Of a DNA stretch of 23,161 nt, positions 6,890 to 15,074 are shown piece after piece (within the stretch, counting starts at the first letter, position 1; each line of letters begins with the position of its first letter). Below the pieces are notes generated by a model. That model saw only the letters and a program-made list of their open reading frames with translations. It made no database searches and was not told the DNA's origin. The translations under genes were made by a program, and so were the position numbers. This DNA is from an uncultured Clostridium sp. (GTDB lineage: Bacteria; Bacillota; Clostridia; TANB77; CAG-508), in the NCBI GenBank assembly GCA_900557045.1, contig USQY01000023.1, positions 1 to 23,161 of the forward strand. The letters run 5' to 3'.

Positions 6890-9137
6890 TTATAACATAT
6901 TATTTGGATTCACATCAATTGTCATATTAACAGAAGAATTTTTTATTCCGAAAACCTCTTTATTACAATCATTTATAATATCTATAATATTTTCTCCAAA
7001 TTTACATTTAATAATTATTCTCCACCTAAATTTATTTTTTATTCTATCTATTGGCGAAGGAACTGGTTTATACAATATTATAGGTATATTTTCAGTTTCT
7101 ATCTTATTTTTTAAAAATCTATGTACTTGTTGACTAACTTTTTTTATATCATTTTCGTTTTCCGAACTAAATCCAAGCATTATTATATCACAAAAAGGTG
7201 GATATTTCAATTGTTTTCTTAATTTAGACTCCAAATTATAAAATAATTTATAATCTTGTTTTTTAGAAAATTCTATACTGAAATTATCTGGATTATATGT
7301 TTGGATAATAACATTTCCTTCATCTTTTTCTCTACCTGCTCTTCCGTGCTACTTGTGTTAATATTTGAAAAGTTTTTTCGCTTGCTCTATAATCATCTAT
7401 ATTTAAATTAGTATCAGCTGCAATAACTCCTACTAATGTAACATTTGGAAAATGATGACCTTTAACTACCATTTGTGTACCAATTAAAATATCAATATTC
7501 TCGTTTTTAAATTTATTTAATATTTCCTCATGTGAATTTTTCTTTGTAACTGTGTCTACATCCATTCTAATTGTTGAAGCTGTTGGAAACATTTTATTTA
7601 TTTCCACTTCTAATTTTTGTGTACCTGTTCCAAAATACCTAATATTATTGCTTTTGCAATCAGGGCAAACTGTTAAAGCATTACATTCATACCCACAATA
7701 ATGACATTTTAATTTATTTTGTTTAATATGATATGTCATTGTTATATTACAATTTTTGCACTTTGCTGTATATCCGCAATCTCTGCACATTATAAATGTT
7801 GAATATCCTCTTCTATTTAAAAATAAAATTGTTTGTTTTTTCGCTTGTAAGTTTTTTTCAATAGCTTCATATAATTTTCTACTTATCATGCTCCTATTTC
7901 CATTTGCAAGTTCGTGTTTTAAATCAACAACTTCAACATTTGGTAAACTAGAATTATTTGCTCTTTTTGTTAATTCTAATAATTCAATATCTCCTTTTAA
8001 GGCTCTATAATATGTATCCATATCAGGTGTTGCACTACCATATACAATTGGAATATCATATTTTTTCCCTAGATATCTTGCAACATCTTTTACATTATAT
8101 CTTGGAGACATTTCAGATTTATAAGAACTATCATGTTCCTCATCAATTATAATAATTCCCAAATTATTTACAGGTGCAAACATTGCAGACCTTGCACCAA
8201 TAACTATTTTAGCCTTTCCTGATTTGATTTTATACCACTGGTCATATCTTTCACCTACTGATAATTTACTATGTAAAACAGCAATATTATCTTGGCCAAA
8301 TCTAGCTATAAACCTATCTACAGTTTGTGGTGTTAATGAAATTTCAGGTACTAGCATTATACTTGACTTTCCTTCATTTAAAACCTTATTAATTAACTGC
8401 AAATATACTTCAGTTTTTCCTGACCCAGTTACACCATATAATAAAAATTCAGAATTCATATAATCATCTATTGCATTTTCTACCATATTATAGGCATGTT
8501 GTTGTTCATCTGTTAAATTCAAATTTGTATTTCTTTGAATCACTTTATGTAAAAAAGGATTTCTTTCTATTTGTTTTTCATATATTTCAACATATCCATT
8601 TTTTTCTAGAGTTTTTATAATTGCTTTTGATACTTCTGTTAAAGCTTCTAAATCTGTTATTAATACATCATCATTGTCTAGTAAGAATTTTAATACTTTG
8701 ATTTGTTTTTCAGATTTTAATATTTTGTTTTCGATGTCTTCATTTATTTGAATTTCATTTTTTAATAGCCTAACACTATTTAAAGACTTTTCCTTAACCC
8801 TTTTTTTAACTTCTTTCGTACCTGTACCTGGTGGTAACATTAATTTTATACAATCTGATATATTGCAAAAATATCTATGTGCCATCCATTTAGCAAGTTC
8901 TACTTTTGGTGTATCTATGAAGTCTTTTTCTTCAACTGCTGATATATCTTTTACTTCAAATTCACTTGATTCTTTTATATTTACAACAAAACCTTCTTCT
9001 AGTTTTTTTATGTTGCCGAACTTTACTAATACTCTGCTTCCGATGTTTACTTTTTCTTCCATTTCAAATGGAATGTTATAATCGAAAGTTCTGTTTAAGT
9101 TTTTTACATTACTATTTATAATAACTTCTGCTATCAT
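6890..9137 (-). pseudogene. priA: Primosomal replication-restart helicase PriA, broken by a one-base frameshift
   Basis: PriA reloads the replicative helicase at stalled forks. The first frame gives 601 residues: N-terminal DNA-binding part (1-110), Walker A GVTGSGKT (235-242), DEEH (332-335), and zinc cysteines at 451, 454, 460, 463, 478, 481, 491 and 494. It ends early at TQVARKSR. Removing one base near 7346 (C on the minus strand) restores TQVAGRAGREKDEGNV and fuses to a second frame containing LRKQLKYPPFCDI, which ends at 6890. The repaired protein would be 748 residues, normal for PriA. The break falls inside helicase motif VI. No other damage is visible, so this is either a very recent mutation or a sequencing or assembly error. 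The ATG has a GAGGAG ribosome site that abuts the RAYT element. Confidence 0.9.
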
Positions 9138-9150
9138 TTTTTCTCCTCGG

Positions 9151-9194
9151 TAAGGAAAAGGGGACGTTTTTCTTTTCCTTGTTTGTTTCCATAA
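9151..9194 (+). repeat. Left terminal inverted repeat of the RAYT element
   Basis: 44 bp, matching the reverse complement of 10185-10228 with one mismatch (G versus T in the CCTT(G/T)TTTG segment). The internal 7-bp stem GGAAAAG/CTTTTCC can fold as a REP-like hairpin. Confidence 0.85.
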
Positions 9195-9379
9195 TTTATA
9201 ATTGAATAGGTTATCTTTAAAACAGCCTATAATTTTCTTTGTTTACTATTATAGCAATACTATTATTAATTTTCAATATACTTTTAATCAAACTCTTTAA
9301 TTAAACTTTTTATCATTATTAATTTTTTATTACTATACATAATTATAATTTCTTATATTAAATAATCTAAAATACGGTA

Positions 9380-10141
9380 TCATGAATATTTACTAACTGT
9401 ATTTTTGCAAACTCCTAAAATATCCACCAATTCCATTATTGTCACATCTGTTAAATTTCTTGACTCTTTTATAAAAATTTCCAATAAATTTCTATTTCCT
9501 TTTAATTTTTTTATATTTGTATTATATTTTCTCTCGAACTCCAATATAAATTCTGAAATCTCCACTTCTTTTATATCATAAAATTCCTTATCATAATTAT
9601 TTTCTGATTGATTTTGGTGTATAGAATAAAAAACATCTTTGAAATTATCCATATCATTGAATAATAGATCTAAACCTTTTGAACAAATTATTTCTTTTTT
9701 TCCTAAAAATTCATTATAACTCGAATATTTATAATCTTTCATACTAACTGTTATTTTTGCTTTAACAGGATTATCATGAATATATCTTAAACAATTAAAT
9801 AATTGTTTATTATCATTAATACCTTGTGAATAAAATCTATTTCTAAATACATATCCAACTCTGTTATTAGTCTTGTTATAGTAATTAGAATATGTAGAAT
9901 TTAACTTTTGCATAAATTTACTTAAGTACTCACTTTTTTCACTATATATCAAAAAATGAGCATGATTATTCATTATGCAATATGCTAAAATTATTATATT
10001 ACTATCTTTTAACTTTTCTACAATTATCTCCTTATACTTCTCAATCTGAATAGGAGTATTAAAGATAAATTCTTTTTTCATTCCTTGAACAATTGCATGG
10101 TAAAAGCATGTATTCAAATCCCTCCTTGCGATTCTTGGCAA
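9380..10141 (-). CDS. REP-associated tyrosine transposase (RAYT, Y1 transposase family)
   Basis: 253 residues. The Y1/HUH domain (about 1-150) starts MPRIARRD, carries the metal-binding His-x-His in MNNHAHFLIY (about residue 60), then VGYVFRNRFYSQGI and the LRYIHDNPVKAKI helix that holds the nucleophilic Tyr region. These features are diagnostic of RAYT proteins rather than classic TnpA of IS200, which is shorter. The C-terminal part ends in a helix-turn-helix-like stretch (TIMELVDILGVCKNTVSKYS). The start is TTG at 10141 with a strong AAGGAGGG site 7 nt upstream. The gene looks intact. RAYTs cut and join single-stranded DNA at REP hairpins, and many are domesticated single-copy genes. Confidence 0.9.
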   Translation of the reverse strand: MPRIARRDLNTCFYHAIVQGMKKEFIFNTPIQIEKYKEIIVEKLKDSNIIILAYCIMNNHAHFLIYSEKSEYLSKFMQKLNSTYSNYYNKTNNRVGYVFRNRFYSQGINDNKQLFNCLRYIHDNPVKAKITVSMKDYKYSSYNEFLGKKEIICSKGLDLLFNDMDNFKDVFYSIHQNQSENNYDKEFYDIKEVEISEFILEFERKYNTNIKKLKGNRNLLEIFIKESRNLTDVTIMELVDILGVCKNTVSKYS

Positions 10142-10184
10142 TATTTTTCCCTCCTTGTTGTATTTTTATATCAATTGTATTACT

Positions 10185-10228
10185 TTATGGAAACAAAAAA
10201 GGAAAAGAAAAACGTCCCCTTTTCCTTA
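10185..10228 (-). repeat. Right terminal inverted repeat of the RAYT element
   Basis: The 44-bp partner of 9151-9194. Its first three bases on the minus strand (10228-10226) are the TAA stop codon of gmk. Confidence 0.85.
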
Positions 10229-10801
10229 AAACTCAGTTTCCTTATTTTCTAGCTCATGCTTAATAATATCCATAATAATATCCACAGTCTTCTCCAAATC
10301 ATTATTCTTAAGCACATAATCATACATACCTATTTTGGATTCTTCATAATCGAATCTATTCAAGCGCAAAGTAATTTCTTTTAAATCTGGTGTTGTTGTT
10401 CTGTTTTCTAGTCTTTTTCTCAAAATTTCCTTTGGTACACGTAAAAATATTGTAATAACTTTAGTATCGTTTTTTAAAATATCTATTAAATTTTCTGTAC
10501 CATTAACATCCATATCTTTTACTATTATTTTTCCACTTGCTATTTTTTCATTCATAAGTTTTCTTGAAGTTCCGTAATAATGTTCATGATGAATATTGTA
10601 TTCATAAAATTCATTATTTTTAATCATTTTTTCAAATTCTTGTGTAGTAACAAAATTATATACTACACCTGTTTCTTCACCTTCACGTGGTTTTCTATCT
10701 GTATAAGATGGCAAAGATTCTACATTTTCTACTCTTTTTATTAATTCTTTTTTTATTGTATCTTTTCCTGCTCCAGATACTCCAGATAATAATATTAACA
10801 T
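10226..10801 (-). CDS. gmk: Guanylate kinase
   Basis: 191 residues. It catalyses ATP + GMP to ADP + GDP in the cytoplasm, part of guanine nucleotide synthesis. P-loop GVSGAGKDT (residues 7-15), the GMP-binding segment SYTDRKPREGEETGVVYNF (about 32-50) and YYGTSR (about 75-80) are all present. The lid-region RTTTPDLKEITLRLNR is also recognisable. Residues VKDMDVNGTENL replace the more common LEIDVQGA, so it is somewhat divergent. The start overlaps the end of rpoZ by 7 nt (ATGTTAA), indicating translational coupling. The stop codon is the first triplet of the RAYT element's terminal repeat, so the original C-terminus may have been slightly different. Confidence 0.92.
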   Translation of the reverse strand: MLILLSGVSGAGKDTIKKELIKRVENVESLPSYTDRKPREGEETGVVYNFVTTQEFEKMIKNNEFYEYNIHHEHYYGTSRKLMNEKIASGKIIVKDMDVNGTENLIDILKNDTKVITIFLRVPKEILRKRLENRTTTPDLKEITLRLNRFDYEESKIGMYDYVLKNNDLEKTVDIIMDIIKHELENKETEF

Positions 10802-10983
10802 ATCTTCACCTTACCTTCAGCTATTTCATCTGCTGCTAATGAAACTGGTGAAACATCATCACTATCTGTTAATACTTCACTTCCTTCCGCTATTTGTCTT
10901 GCTCTTTTTGAAGTAGCTATTACTAATTTAAATCTGTTTTCTGTTTTTGTTAATAATTCTGTAACTGTTGGTTTTACTATCAT
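10795..10983 (-). CDS. rpoZ: DNA-directed RNA polymerase subunit omega
   Basis: 62 residues. The pattern KPTVTELLTKTENRFKLVIATSKRARQIAEG, with conserved RF.LV..tSKRARQI, is the omega signature. It binds the beta-prime C-terminal region and aids RNA polymerase assembly. Slightly short for the family, but the conserved core is complete. The ribosome site is AGAAAGGA. It lies between yicC and gmk and overlaps gmk. The typical Firmicutes order has gmk first and often coaBC after rpoZ; here rpoZ precedes gmk and no coaBC is present in the window. Confidence 0.95.
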   Translation of the reverse strand: MIVKPTVTELLTKTENRFKLVIATSKRARQIAEGSEVLTDSDDVSPVSLAADEIAEGKVKIC

Positions 10984-11011
10984 AATAAATACATTCCTTT
11001 CTTATATTTTT

Positions 11012-11887
11012 TTATTCTATATTTTGAATTTGCTCTCTTATGTCTTCCATTATAGTTTTAATTTCTATAGCTAAATCTGTTATTTCAAGTTTTACAGATT
11101 TTGAGGCTATAGTATTAGTTTCTCTATTCATTTCCTGAACTAAAAAATCTAATTTTTTTCCTATAGAATCTTTTGTTTCTAGTAAATTTTTAAATTGCAT
11201 TATATGACTACGTAATCTAGTAAGTTCTTCTTCTATTGAACATTTATCTGCATAAATAACAATTTCTTGTGCTAATCTTACCTCATCAACTACATTAGTC
11301 ATAAGTATTTCTTTTATTCTTTCTTTTAATTTTACTACATATTCTTCAATAAGTCCAGTAGAATATTTAAAAATACTGTTAACAAGCTCTTCTACTTTAT
11401 TTATTCTTACAAATAAATCCTGTTTTATTCTATTCCCTTCCGTTTCTCTCATTTCAATAAAACTATTTGTTGCTTGTATAACACATTCTTCTAATTCCTG
11501 CCATATAACTTCGCTTTCATCATCTTCTATTTTCATTTGCAATACATCTGGCATTTTAAATATTTCAGTTATTTTTATATCACTATTAACATCTGTTTCT
11601 ATAGCTAATTCTTTTAATTGATTAATATAGTTTTTAGCTAATTCTTTATTTATTACAATATTTTTTCCTTGCTCACTATAATTATTAAAATTTATAAAAA
11701 CATCAACTTTTCCTCTTGATATATTATTAGAAATAATTTTTTTAACCTTTTCCTCAAAACAACTAATATTTCTAGGAATTTTAATATTTATATCATTATA
11801 TTTATGATTTACCGACTTTATTTCTACAACATATTCTCTTGAATTTTTTTCTAACTTACTTCTTCCAAAGCCTGTCATACTTTTCAT
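11012..11887 (-). CDS. yicC: YicC family endoribonuclease
   Basis: 291 residues, the usual length. The start MKSMTGFGRSK and the following VEIKSVNHKYNDINIKIPR are near-universal YicC_N features. The C-terminal DUF1732 part has KCSIEEELTRLRSHIMQF, KKLDFLVQEMNRETNTIASKS and a final helix EIKTIMEDIREQIQNIE. Escherichia coli YicC is reported to cleave RNA endonucleolytically, affecting the small RNA RyhB, and the role in Clostridia is not established. It has a GAGGT ribosome site 7 nt before ATG and follows a small membrane-protein gene by 10 nt. rpoZ starts 28 nt after its stop. Confidence 0.95.
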   Translation of the reverse strand: MKSMTGFGRSKLEKNSREYVVEIKSVNHKYNDINIKIPRNISCFEEKVKKIISNNISRGKVDVFINFNNYSEQGKNIVINKELAKNYINQLKELAIETDVNSDIKITEIFKMPDVLQMKIEDDESEVIWQELEECVIQATNSFIEMRETEGNRIKQDLFVRINKVEELVNSIFKYSTGLIEEYVVKLKERIKEILMTNVVDEVRLAQEIVIYADKCSIEEELTRLRSHIMQFKNLLETKDSIGKKLDFLVQEMNRETNTIASKSVKLEITDLAIEIKTIMEDIREQIQNIE

Positions 11888-11897
11888 TTTTTTACCT

Positions 11898-12380
11898 CTA
11901 TTTTTTTACAATTTCTTTTATATCATTATTATCTTTTTTATATTTTCTTACATTTATAATAGCTAAAGCTATCGATTTTATAGTGTAATAACTTGATATA
12001 ACTATTCCTATATATGTTATTATCTGTATTAAATTATCAAAATATAGTTTTTGCACATATACTAAACACAAATTTGCACCACTAAAGCATAATACTTCTA
12101 AAGAGTTAATAGCTAAGTTACTATCATCTTTTTTATATGCCAATTCCATAATATATATTCCTATTGCCAAAATGCATATTGTAGTTATTTTTATATCTTT
12201 CTCTAATATAAGCATTTCTATATTTTTAGTTCCCATTATAATTAAAATTAAATACATTATCATAATAAATGCAATACTAATATTTATTAATACATTTTTT
12301 ATTAAACTACATTTTTGCTGTTCATTTATTTTGTTTTGTATAGCTTCTTTTATCTCCTTTAAACTCACAGTATCATTCAT
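11898..12380 (-). CDS. Hypothetical four-helix membrane protein
   Basis: I do not recognise this protein. From ATG 12380 it is 160 residues: a short charged N-terminus (MNDTVSLKEIKEAIQNKINEQQK), four hydrophobic helices (about residues 28-50, 62-80, 90-108 and 118-145) and a Lys/Asp-rich cytoplasmic tail. The ATG at 12380 lies one base after the rsmE stop codon, which suggests coupling. An in-frame ATG at 12407 would add 9 residues but overlaps rsmE, and an AAAGGA sits between the candidates, so the start is uncertain. It is placed between rsmE and yicC, probably in the same operon. No catalytic motif is visible. Confidence 0.65.
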   Translation of the reverse strand: MNDTVSLKEIKEAIQNKINEQQKCSLIKNVLINISIAFIMIMYLILIIMGTKNIEMLILEKDIKITTICILAIGIYIMELAYKKDDSNLAINSLEVLCFSGANLCLVYVQKLYFDNLIQIITYIGIVISSYYTIKSIALAIINVRKYKKDNNDIKEIVKK

Positions 12381-12381
12381 A

Positions 12382-13134
12382 TTAAAATTCATTCCTTTCA
12401 AATTCATACATAATAATACTTAACATGGATAAAGCGACTGTTTCTGTTCTTAAAATTCTATGTCCTAAACTTATAACTTTTGCTCCATTTTCTTGCATAT
12501 ACTCCACTTCTGAAATATCAATTCCCCCTTCAGGTCCAATTATTACTGCTATTTTTATTTTAGAATACTCATTATATTGTTTTAACACATCTTTTACTAC
12601 TGCATTTTTCTCGTTTTCATAACAAAGTAAAACTATATCATATTCTGAAAAATCATTTGATATTTCTTTTACATTCTTAATATTTTGCACCGTAGGTATT
12701 ACATCCCTTCCACTTTGTTTAGCTGCTACTTCTGCAATTTTTTTCCATCTATCTACTTTTTTTATTTTATCTTTTCCTTCTAACTTTACAACACATCTCT
12801 TCATTTCAACAGGTATAATTGACCTAGCACCTAACTCAACAGATTTTTGTATTACAAGCTCCATTTTATCAGATTTTGGTAACCCTTGATATATATCAAC
12901 TTGAACATTAGATTCAGAATTTGAATCTATCATGTTTATTATTTTACATATTACCTCTGTTTTATTGAATTGTTCTATTTTTCCAATATAATTTTTTGAG
13001 TTATCTGTGTTGCAAATATTTATTATATCATCTTTTTTCATTCTTAATACATTTGAAATATGGTTTACATCATCACCAATTATTACTATTTTATCTTCAT
13101 TTACTTGATTATTTTTCACAAAAAATTTAGGCAT
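12382..13134 (-). CDS. rsmE: 16S rRNA (uracil(1498)-N(3))-methyltransferase RsmE
   Basis: 250 residues from the preferred start. It methylates U1498 of 16S rRNA in the assembled small subunit using S-adenosylmethionine. The N-terminal PUA-like domain starts MPKFFV and includes DDVNHISNVLRMK. The C-terminal SPOUT knot includes QGLPKSDKMELVIQKSVELG, AAKQSGRDVIP, IGPEGGIDISEVEYM and GHRILRTETVALSML, all strongly diagnostic. An earlier ATG at 13146 lacks a ribosome site, whereas ATG 13134 follows GGAG by 6 nt and gives the standard N-terminus. prmA, which often precedes rsmE, is absent. Confidence 0.95.
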   Translation of the reverse strand: MPKFFVKNNQVNEDKIVIIGDDVNHISNVLRMKKDDIINICNTDNSKNYIGKIEQFNKTEVICKIINMIDSNSESNVQVDIYQGLPKSDKMELVIQKSVELGARSIIPVEMKRCVVKLEGKDKIKKVDRWKKIAEVAAKQSGRDVIPTVQNIKNVKEISNDFSEYDIVLLCYENEKNAVVKDVLKQYNEYSKIKIAVIIGPEGGIDISEVEYMQENGAKVISLGHRILRTETVALSMLSIIMYEFERNEF

Positions 13135-13146
13135 TTTACTCTCCAT

Positions 13147-13319
13147 TTATTATCCAATATTTTCTATTTTCATAATTAATAAAATTATACCATATATTTT
13201 CACAAAAGTGAATAGTCAAATAGCTGTAATTAATTATATACCAACAACTGTAATGTATTTTATGTTACTCTATTTGACATTTTATATTGCAGAATACAAA
13301 GAAACAATAAAAAATAACA
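13147..13319 (-). promoter_or_regulatory. Intergenic promoter region of the rsmE operon with an inverted repeat
   Basis: On the minus strand an extended -10 (TGGTATAAT, hexamer at 13184-13189) lies about 50 nt before the rsmE start. The -35 at the standard spacing (TTCACT) is weak. Just upstream are a small palindrome, TTCAC-TTTT-GTGAA, and a perfect 9-bp inverted repeat, GTCAAATAG (13215-13223) with CTATTTGAC (13270-13278). Two direct CTGTAAT copies (13224 and 13248) lie between the arms. No terminator is apparent after the nrdD-like gene. Confidence 0.5.
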
Positions 13320-14924
13320 TTATAGTATGTCACTCATACTTTTATTTATATTATCAAATTTATCTACTACAGCCTTAGACTTTGTTTCACATAATGAAAA
13401 ACAAATACCAGTCATCTTTCTCCAACTTTCGATTTTTTCTTCCAAATACTTTAATATTTTTTCAGAAACTTCTTCATCTTCTTTTTCTATACCTTTGTAA
13501 TTATTTATTATTTGTACTAATTCACTCAATCCTACATATCCTAAACAAATAGTTGAATATCCATCTTTCAATAATTTATCTATTTTTTCTCCATGTTCTA
13601 ATCTAGATATAGCACCATTTATCCAATGTATAGGACTCACATCTGAAACAGTTCCTAATAAAGCATAATGTCTACACATTAACGCTTCAAAACACAATTC
13701 TAACCTTTCATCAAATATTTTCCAAAATACTTCTTTATTACCATTTGCAATAATACCTATTTGAGACAAATTAATAGTTACAACACCTTGATTAAATGTA
13801 CCTTCTTTTTTATAATCTACATTTTTTATATTATTAATAGCTATACCACATTTTATAGCATACTCATCTATATATTTATATTTTTCATTTTTTGTACAAT
13901 TATCATCATGTAGAATATATATTAGTTCTTGACTATTTATGCAATCATTTTCTGAAACATTTGCTATATCACCATACTTTTGATTCAATATTTCATTTAT
14001 TATTGCTGAATTTTCTTCTATATATTTGTCATCATCATCTAATTCTAAAATTAATGAAACTAATGGTGTTTTACCATATGTTGTAATCAAGGTATTTATT
14101 TGATATTGAATAGTTTGAACCCCTGATGATAATTCCGTTTTTAATCTTTTTCTAGCTATTTTTTCTATTGTTTCTTTAGTTAAATTGCAATTTTCTAATT
14201 CTTCCAATTCATTTTTAATTTTAATATAACTAGCTCTTAAATATTTTCCAAAATGTTTTACATTTATATATTGACGCCCATATTGCCCGCTAGCACATGC
14301 TGCAATTATTTGAGTAGTTACTATGCATGCAACTTGAAAACTTTTAGGAGTTTCTATCTTCTGACCATTTATAACTGTCCCATTATCTAGCATATCTCCA
14401 ATATTTACTACACATGAATTAATTATAGGTTGTAAAAAATAATCTGTCGCATGAAAATACAATACCCCATCTTCATGTGCTTTTGTTATTTTTTCTGGTA
14501 ATAACATTCTTTTTGTTAAATCTTTTGAAACTTCTCCAGCTATCAAATTTCTTTGAACAGATGCTGTAATAGCATTATTTTTTTCAGTGTTTGATATGTT
14601 ATTTGTATTTTTTATCAAACCTAAAATAGATTCATCAGTAGTGTTTTGTTTTCTTACTAATGCTCTTGTATATCTGTAAACTATATATTTTTTAGCTAAA
14701 TCATACTTCTTTAATTCCATTAACTTTTGTTCAATAATATCTTGAATATCTTCCACAAGAATTCTTTTTTTATCTAAAGATTCAATAAAATTAATTATTG
14801 ATAATATTTCATCTTGTGATGCCCTTTTTTCTTCACCAACCTCTTTATTAGCCTTTTCAATCGCAAGTATAATTTTATTGCTATCATATTCTACAGCTCT
14901 TCCATCTCTTTTTATTACCTTCAA
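13320..14924 (-). CDS. Truncated NrdD-like protein lacking the radical active site (pseudoenzyme or pseudogene)
   Basis: 534 residues from TTG 14924, which has a GTGGGGG ribosome site and gives MKVIKRDGRAVEYD, matching the start of the intact paralogue. An in-frame TTG at 14960 would add 12 residues lying in repeat DNA. ATP-cone (about 1-90), then a class III barrel closest to E. coli/Lactococcus NrdD: VQRNLIAGEVSK, HATDYF, NSCVVNIGDMLDNGTVI, SSGVQTIQYQINTLITT, FNQGVVTINL and DGYSTICLGYVGL. The MGCRSFL finger loop with the thiyl Cys, expected between LIYILHDDN and GTFNQGVV, is missing by about 30 residues. The protein stops before the zinc cysteines and the glycyl radical Gly, so it cannot be a normal reductase. 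The frame is nevertheless open throughout. It follows nrdG. Confidence 0.85.
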   Translation of the reverse strand: MKVIKRDGRAVEYDSNKIILAIEKANKEVGEEKRASQDEILSIINFIESLDKKRILVEDIQDIIEQKLMELKKYDLAKKYIVYRYTRALVRKQNTTDESILGLIKNTNNISNTEKNNAITASVQRNLIAGEVSKDLTKRMLLPEKITKAHEDGVLYFHATDYFLQPIINSCVVNIGDMLDNGTVINGQKIETPKSFQVACIVTTQIIAACASGQYGRQYINVKHFGKYLRASYIKIKNELEELENCNLTKETIEKIARKRLKTELSSGVQTIQYQINTLITTYGKTPLVSLILELDDDDKYIEENSAIINEILNQKYGDIANVSENDCINSQELIYILHDDNCTKNEKYKYIDEYAIKCGIAINNIKNVDYKKEGTFNQGVVTINLSQIGIIANGNKEVFWKIFDERLELCFEALMCRHYALLGTVSDVSPIHWINGAISRLEHGEKIDKLLKDGYSTICLGYVGLSELVQIINNYKGIEKEDEEVSEKILKYLEEKIESWRKMTGICFSLCETKSKAVVDKFDNINKSMSDIL

Positions 14925-14958
14925 ATTTATATACCCCCACTTTTCGCCAAGAGTTGCC

Positions 14959-15000
14959 AAAAGGGACAGTTCCTTTATAAACTAAAAGGACAGTCCTTTT
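14959..15000. repeat. REP-like GGGAC palindrome upstream of the nrdD-like gene
   Basis: Contains AAAAGGGACAG, TATAAACT and the near-palindrome AAAGGAC-A-GTCCTTT. It shares the words AAAAGGGAC and TATAAACT, and the inverse TCC(C)TTTT, with the hairpin at 15615-15642, and a GGGAC core with the RAYT element ends. It covers the alternative upstream start of the nrdD-like gene. It is probably a small dispersed repeat. It could also act as a weak terminator after nrdG. Confidence 0.5.
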
Positions 15001-15074
15001 CAACAATTTTTTATCATTTAAACGCACTTTTTTATCAATCTTATAAAAATTAGAACATGTTTCCAATTTTACAT

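Larger units (their letters stand above)
9151..10228 (-). mobile_element. RAYT-type (IS200/IS605-related) element with 44-bp terminal inverted repeats
   Basis: The two ends (9151-9194 and 10185-10228) are inverted copies identical at 43 of 44 positions. They enclose one transposase gene and non-coding flanks. Each end begins TAAGGAAAAGGGGACG and contains a small palindrome, GGAAAAG...CTTTTCC, like REP sequences recognised by REP-associated tyrosine transposases. No target duplication is evident, as expected for single-strand HUH transposition. The right end supplies the TAA stop codon of gmk, and the left end stops about 13 nt before the priA start codon. Non-coding parts 9195-9379 and 10142-10184 are AT-rich with nothing else recognised. 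Confidence 0.8.

Noticed and set aside
7332..7360. Programmed ribosomal frameshift in priA
   Set aside because: There is no slippery heptamer, no following pseudoknot-like structure and no known precedent in PriA. A mutation or sequence error explains it more simply.
13147..13319. Detached C-terminal part of the truncated NrdD-like gene
   Set aside because: None of the short frames in this spacer encodes Cys-x-x-Cys or an Arg-x-x-Gly-Tyr glycyl radical motif, so the missing part is not just frameshifted.
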